NCBI GenBank assembly: GCA_963579025.1
Contig: CAUZFZ010000274.1
Coordinates: 1-8,520 of the forward strand
Length of the DNA stretch: 8,520 bases
Source: CAUZFZ01 sp963579025
Lineage (GTDB): Bacteria > Planctomycetota > Planctomycetia > Planctomycetales > Planctomycetaceae
Direction of reading: 5' to 3'
The translations under genes were made by a program, and so were the position numbers. Shown here piece after piece: positions 4,560 to 8,520 of this stretch (its first letter is position 1; every line of letters starts with the position of its first letter). The notes beneath the pieces are model-generated. The model was not told the origin of the DNA and searched no databases. It saw only the letters and a program-made list of their open reading frames with translations.

Positions 4560-6062
4560 TCAGGAGAGCACGGAGAAATAGCAGCGCACGGCGAAGTCCA
4601 TGGCGTCTCGCGTGAGTTCCATCGGGTGGCGGGTGTAGGCGCAGTAATTGCGAATCTGCATCAGCAGATCGCGGGGATGGCAGGCCCGCGGCGATCGTCC
4701 GGAAGACTCGTAGTGCGTGCGGATCAGGTATTCGACGGCGTCTTCGCAGTACTCGATGCGCATTTCTTCGCACATGATACGGAACAACTCGCGGAACTGG
4801 TCTGTGGTCGGATTGGGAACGTGAATCTTGTACGGAATCCGCCGCAGGAACGCTTCGTCCACGAGGTCACGTGGCTGCAGGTTCGTCGAGAAAATGACGA
4901 GCTGGTCGAACGGGACTCGCACTTTCTTTCCGCTGGGCAGGTTCAGCAGATCGAATCGTTTTTCCAGCGGGACAATCCAGCGATTGAGCAGTTCCGCGAT
5001 GGGCATACGCTGGCGACCAAAGTCGTCGATGAGCAGCACGCCACCATTACTCTTGAGTTGCAGAGGCGATTCCAGAATCTGACTGCCCGGGTCGCGTCTG
5101 ACTTCCAGTTCCGCCATCGTCAGCTCGCCGCCCGCAATGACTGTTGGTCGTCGAATCTGGACCCAGCGTTCATCGGCGCCGGGGACAGTTGTTGATTGGC
5201 TGTCGGATGATGATTCGACGGACTTATGAATGCCCGGGTCGAACACACGCATGATCTGTCCATCGACGGTGATCGCCCGCGGAATCCAGATGGTATCGCC
5301 AAAGCTGCGAGCCACTCGTTCCGCGATGCTGGTCTTGCCGTTGCCGGGTTCGCCGAACAGAAACAGCCCGCGTCCCGAATTGATAGCAGGACCCAGCATG
5401 TCCAACACAGCATCCTCGATCAGCAGATCAGCGAACGCGGCCTGCAGAGCGGTCGGGCCGACGTTGAGCTGTGCCATCGATTGCCGTTCGATCGCGTCGT
5501 TGTATTGATCCAGCGTTACCGGCGCGGCTCCGAAATATGTGCAGTCTCGCGACAACTCGCGGGCAATGGTGATGCCCTTTTCGGAGACCACATAGGTGTA
5601 GTCTCCGACAACGGCCTCTCCCTTAAGTGCCAGCAGTTGCTCTCGACGCAACGAGGCCAGCACGCCTTCGACAATCGTGAATGGCAGGCGGATATGTGTC
5701 GCGATGCTGCGTCCAGTGACCGCTCCGCGTGCGGCCAGCAGCTTGAGGATCAGGCGTGCGATCTGGTCTTCGGACAGACCGGTTTCCTTCAGCGTCCGAG
5801 CGATTTTGGGGACGAACGGCTTGATGGCCGGCTTGCTCGAAGAACCAGACGCAGGTCGTGTTGGGCTGCCCACTTTTGCGGCCCGAGGCGGCTGAATTAT
5901 CTGTGTTGCCTGTGTTGCGACGACCTGTGGTTGTCTGAGCAGTTCATTCGGCAGTTCGACACTTACGGCCGGGGTAGCAGGTTTGGCAGCCGGCGCGGAT
6001 TCGTCGAGGCCAGTCCAAAGGTCGTCCAGGAACTCGCTGATTGACTGAGTCGATTGAGTCAT
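4560..6062 (-). CDS. AAA+ ATPase with N-terminal winged-helix-like region (500 aa)
   Basis: The specific family is not recognised; the core is a clear AAA+ ATPase. From the ATG at 6062: residues 1-20 are acidic and hydrophobic (SISEFLDDLWTGLDES), 22-84 are a Pro/Ala/Gln-rich linker, 85-180 look like a winged-helix or helical adaptor (GLSEDQIARLILKLLAARG, TGRSIATHI), and 205-500 are the ATPase. Walker A is GEPGNGKTS (237-245, Lys243). Walker B is LLIDDFGR (343-350). Sensor 1 is Asn394 in FSTN. Arginine-finger candidates are Arg407/Arg408 in DEAFLRRIPY, and sensor 2 lies in SPRACHPRDLL (457-467). Roughly 100 residues separate the two Walker motifs, longer than usual, with a serine-rich loop at 283-292. 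There is no signal peptide or membrane segment. The frame stays open to a TTG at 6191, but that 43-residue extension has no Shine-Dalgarno and unconvincing sequence, so the ATG is preferred. No obvious partner gene is adjacent. Confidence 0.88.
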   Translation of the reverse strand: MTQSTQSISEFLDDLWTGLDESAPAAKPATPAVSVELPNELLRQPQVVATQATQIIQPPRAAKVGSPTRPASGSSSKPAIKPFVPKIARTLKETGLSEDQIARLILKLLAARGAVTGRSIATHIRLPFTIVEGVLASLRREQLLALKGEAVVGDYTYVVSEKGITIARELSRDCTYFGAAPVTLDQYNDAIERQSMAQLNVGPTALQAAFADLLIEDAVLDMLGPAINSGRGLFLFGEPGNGKTSIAERVARSFGDTIWIPRAITVDGQIMRVFDPGIHKSVESSSDSQSTTVPGADERWVQIRRPTVIAGGELTMAELEVRRDPGSQILESPLQLKSNGGVLLIDDFGRQRMPIAELLNRWIVPLEKRFDLLNLPSGKKVRVPFDQLVIFSTNLQPRDLVDEAFLRRIPYKIHVPNPTTDQFRELFRIMCEEMRIEYCEDAVEYLIRTHYESSGRSPRACHPRDLLMQIRNYCAYTRHPMELTRDAMDFAVRCYFSVLS

Positions 6063-6324
6063 GGCTGTCGGCACGCTCGACTGAATGTGTTGACGAACCA
6101 GAGGGAAACGGAATCTCTGGAATATCGTTAAACATAGGTCGAGATCAGACCATCCGCTGTGGAGGTGTTTTCGGAGACGCACAATGAGCAAGCGGACGCA
6201 AATGGCATCGATCGCGAGGGCAACTCGGGATCAGTGAATTGCGACGTTCGAAACAGTCGCATCGATTGAGTCACCGGCGGCGGTAGCGATGCACGACCGA
6301 CGAGTTCTGGCGGTACTCGTCTAC
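6063..6324. other. Intergenic region between clpX terminator and the AAA+ gene
   Basis: With the terminator that follows, this gives 326 bases without a credible gene. It should carry the promoter of the AAA+ gene, since the upstream terminator cuts it off from clpX. An AT-richer patch on the minus strand (TATGTTTAACGATATTCC, around 6134-6117) is the best place for a -10 element, but no matching -35 is convincing. A 6-bp inverted repeat TGCGAC/GTCGCA (6240-6245 with 6256-6261) flanks a 10-base centre and could be a small operator or chance. Confidence 0.4.
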
Positions 6325-6360
6325 AAAAAAACGCCCGCTGACGAAGGGCCAGCGGGCGTT
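6325..6360 (-). terminator. Rho-independent terminator of clpX
   Basis: On the minus strand, AACGCCCGCTG (6360-6350) and CAGCGGGCGTT (6340-6330) make a perfect 11-bp stem with a 9-base loop, followed directly by a run of T (complement of A 6325-6331). It begins 28 bases after the clpX stop codon. This is the only textbook intrinsic terminator in the window. It separates clpX from the AAA+ gene. Confidence 0.95.
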
Positions 6361-6388
6361 GATTTTGTTCGCAATTTCCAGGCACTGA

Positions 6389-7660
<1,272 letters not shown>

Positions 7661-7690
7661 GCGTTTTCCTTCAGCGATGTCAATCTGAAT

Positions 7691-7724
7691 GGAAGTCGTC
7701 TGTTTCCAGACAGTTCAAACTTCC
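7691..7724 (-). promoter_or_regulatory. Stem-loop in the clpX leader
   Basis: On the minus strand GGAAGT (7724-7719) pairs with ACTTCC (7696-7691), enclosing GTCTG-GAAA-CAGAC (7711-7698), a 5-bp stem capped by a GNRA-type GAAA loop. The internal loop is asymmetric, seven bases against one. It lies about 20 bases before the clpX Shine-Dalgarno. If transcribed it would be a structured 5' leader, but a role is only inferred. Confidence 0.4.
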
Positions 7725-7736
7725 TGACCAGTACAA

Positions 7737-7758
7737 CCAATCGCATTCCGTGCGATGG
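7737..7758 (-). terminator. Weak hairpin directly after the 103-aa gene
   Basis: On the minus strand, CCATCGCA (7758-7751) and TGCGATTGG (7745-7737) pair with a single bulged base around CGGAA, starting immediately after the stop codon. Only a weak T-containing stretch (TTGT) follows, so this is at best a partial terminator between the small membrane-protein gene and clpX. Confidence 0.35.
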
Positions 7759-8070
7759 TCAGGCTTTCGCATCCGTGCCCGATGGCGTGTCCGTACTGGC
7801 TGCAGAATCATCCGCAACCTCGCCAGTGAGGCGACCCCTGATGGATCGGTATTCCTCATCCGTCAGGTCACCCTGACGCTGCATATCCTTGAACAGCAGC
7901 AGCAATTCGTGAGGGTCATCCGCAGGACCGGTATCTTCACGATACCAGGCGCGAAACTTGAAAGCGGACCAGACCAGCAACCCCACCAGTAGCAGGGTGA
8001 CACCATTCGACAGCGCCGCGTTCTCCAGGACCTTCCACTCCGCGTCAGACAGTCCGCTCACATGGGTCAT
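7759..8070 (-). CDS. Single-pass membrane protein with SHOCT-like C-terminal motif (103 aa)
   Basis: This is a small protein of unknown function. Residues 1-20 are polar (LSDAEWKVLENAAL). A hydrophobic stretch at about 22-38 (VTLLLVGLLVWSAF) is a membrane helix, followed by basic FKFRAWYR, which suggests a cytoplasmic C-terminus. Residues 54-81 (HELLLLFKDMQRQGDLTDEE and onward to RGRL) fit the short SHOCT-type helix-turn-helix pattern in which a Gly-Asp/Ile-Thr-Glu-Glu turn joins two amphipathic helices. Such tails are common at the ends of small bacterial membrane proteins and probably mediate oligomer contacts. The last 20 residues are a Ser/Thr/Asp-rich tail. The ATG at 8070 has no clear Shine-Dalgarno. 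It is the most upstream minus-strand gene here and faces the right-edge gene head to head. Confidence 0.8.
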   Translation of the reverse strand: MTHVSGLSDAEWKVLENAALSNGVTLLLVGLLVWSAFKFRAWYREDTGPADDPHELLLLFKDMQRQGDLTDEEYRSIRGRLTGEVADDSAASTDTPSGTDAKA

Positions 8071-8338
8071 CCGGATGAGGTCGATTCCCCGCCATCAATC
8101 CGTCGACCATCGGGGACATCACTTGTACTCGATTCAATCCTGCCGTTCATTTTATCCGGATTCGACACAGATCCATCCCAACGAGCCGCTCTAAGCATTG
8201 AATTTGCAGATCCGAAATCCGAATCCCCAATAGTGCTGGCTGAGTCGAGGATTCTCGAACCCCGGATCACGATCCCGAGCCAGGATGAGATATCTGTTTC
8301 CCGGCCGGAACAGGAATCCATACGCCTCGCGTGCGCCC
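8071..8338. other. Divergent intergenic region, no convincing gene
   Basis: This is the left part of the 421 bases between the small membrane-protein gene and the plus-strand start at 8492. Both strands have open frames of about 90 codons, but their translations lack any domain, hydrophobic pattern or ribosome binding site and they overlap each other, so neither is called. The minus-strand promoter for the membrane-protein gene should lie here. GGATAAAAT (minus, about 8158-8150) is a possible -10 region, with no well-spaced -35. Confidence 0.4.
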
Positions 8339-8398
8339 TTTGAAGTTGCACACTTCAGTCCCGAAGGGACGTGGGCAAATAGCCCGGGGTTTCAACCC
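8339..8398 (+). repeat. Three-hairpin dispersed repeat, copy 2, with 16-bp flank
   Basis: The 16-mer at 8339-8354 is the exact reverse complement of 239-254. Next come three stem-loops: GTCCC-GAA-GGGAC (8358-8370), GGGC-AAATA-GCCC (8373-8385) and GGGTT-TC-AACCC (8387-8398). Compared with copy 1, the first stem changes GCCGC/GCGGC to GTCCC/GGGAC, the second AGGC/GCCT to GGGC/GCCC and the third GGGC/GCCC to GGGT/ACCC, so pairing is kept throughout. The GAA loop and the AATA core of the second loop are shared. Confidence 0.75.
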
Positions 8399-8438
8399 TC
8401 ACCCTTACACACAATTTTCGAGACTTTTGGCACGAGTT

Positions 8439-8481
8439 TTGCGCCAGTCAGGAGGACAAATTGTCCTTTGTTCTGACGCAA
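8439..8481 (+). promoter_or_regulatory. Nested inverted repeat in the leader of the right-edge gene
   Basis: The inner palindrome AGGACAA-A-TTGTCCT (8453-8467) has perfect 7-bp arms around one base. It lies inside an outer pair, GTCAG (8447-8451) with CTGAC (8473-8477), and a further TTGCG/CGCAA pair (8439-8443 with 8477-8481), so the whole region can fold into a branched or bulged stem just before the ribosome binding site. It could be an operator, an RNA leader structure, or part of a mobile-element end. Confidence 0.45.
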
Positions 8482-8491
8482 GGATCGTGTC

Positions 8492-8520
8492 ATGCAGACG
8501 TGGATTGAAACGGAAATGGA
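8492..8520 (+). CDS. Start of a plus-strand gene running off the right edge (possible IS4-type transposase)
   Basis: ATG at 8492 opens a frame reading MQTWIETEM to the window edge. AAGGA (8480-8484) with a 7-base spacer is a good ribosome binding site. The opening W-I-E-T-E resembles, from memory, the W-x-x-x-E-F start of the DNA-binding domain of IS4/Tn5-like transposases. Nine residues cannot prove this. The palindromic leader and the adjacent dispersed repeat would fit a mobile element. It is divergent from all the complete genes in the window. Confidence 0.5.

Noticed and set aside
5226..6044. 272-codon plus-strand frame opposite the AAA+ gene, and a 249-codon one at 4446-5195
   Set aside because: Both are antisense to a well-supported ATPase and have no ribosome binding site or recognisable domain; they are composition shadows.
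6063..6191. 43-residue extension of the AAA+ protein from a TTG start
   Set aside because: It uses a rare start codon without a Shine-Dalgarno, and the sequence does not look like a conserved domain. The ATG at 6062 gives a sensible start.
8071..8351. Overlapping 90-codon frames on both strands upstream of the SHOCT-like gene
   Set aside because: They overlap antisense to each other, run into the dispersed repeat, and have neither ribosome binding sites nor recognisable protein features.

Overview
The window reads as a stretch of a planctomycete-like bacterial chromosome. The evidence is a set of ordinary housekeeping genes combined with several families of short palindromic dispersed repeats in the gaps, few strong Shine-Dalgarno sites, and a moderately GC-rich composition. 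The assignment to Planctomycetes rests on recollection of similar repeats and protein styles, not on a search.

Layout. Seven complete genes all lie on the minus strand. In transcription order (right to left) they are: a 103-residue single-pass membrane protein with a SHOCT-like tail (7759-8070); clpX (6389-7660), closed by a clear intrinsic terminator (6325-6360); an orphan AAA+ ATPase with a winged-helix-like N-terminal region (4560-6062); queF (4127-4486); a classical short-chain dehydrogenase (3122-3952); a class V aminotransferase of the alanine-glyoxylate/serine-pyruvate type (1850-3028); a ThiF/MoeB-type adenylyltransferase (819-1853); and a zinc-ribbon membrane protein (301-816); this makes eight genes counting the small membrane protein. 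The last three form a tight cassette with a 4-base ATGA overlap and then a 2-base gap, so they are almost certainly co-translated. Two more genes are only touched: a minus-strand gene starting at 19 with a textbook ribosome binding site, and a plus-strand gene starting at 8492.

The left 300 bases and the right 420 bases are non-coding and repeat-rich. The left end has a 5-unit 12-bp tandem array merging into a 21-bp-arm inverted repeat, followed by a 41-bp element that folds into three successive hairpins. A second copy of that element, in opposite orientation, lies at 8358-8398. The two copies differ at many bases, yet all three stems are kept by paired changes, and both carry an identical 16-mer beside them. 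Another palindromic repeat (3103-3129) supplies the stop codon of the dehydrogenase, and the zinc-ribbon gene likewise ends in palindromic sequence.

How the genes fit together. ClpX (protein unfolding), QueF (queuosine precursor reduction) and the AAA+ protein look like unrelated neighbours. The aminotransferase, the E1-like enzyme and the zinc-ribbon membrane protein are the only group whose layout argues for a shared task. No sulfur-carrier protein (ThiS/MoaD-like) is visible beside the E1-like enzyme, so its partner is unknown. I see no CRISPR array, no rRNA or tRNA gene, and no convincing new defence system.
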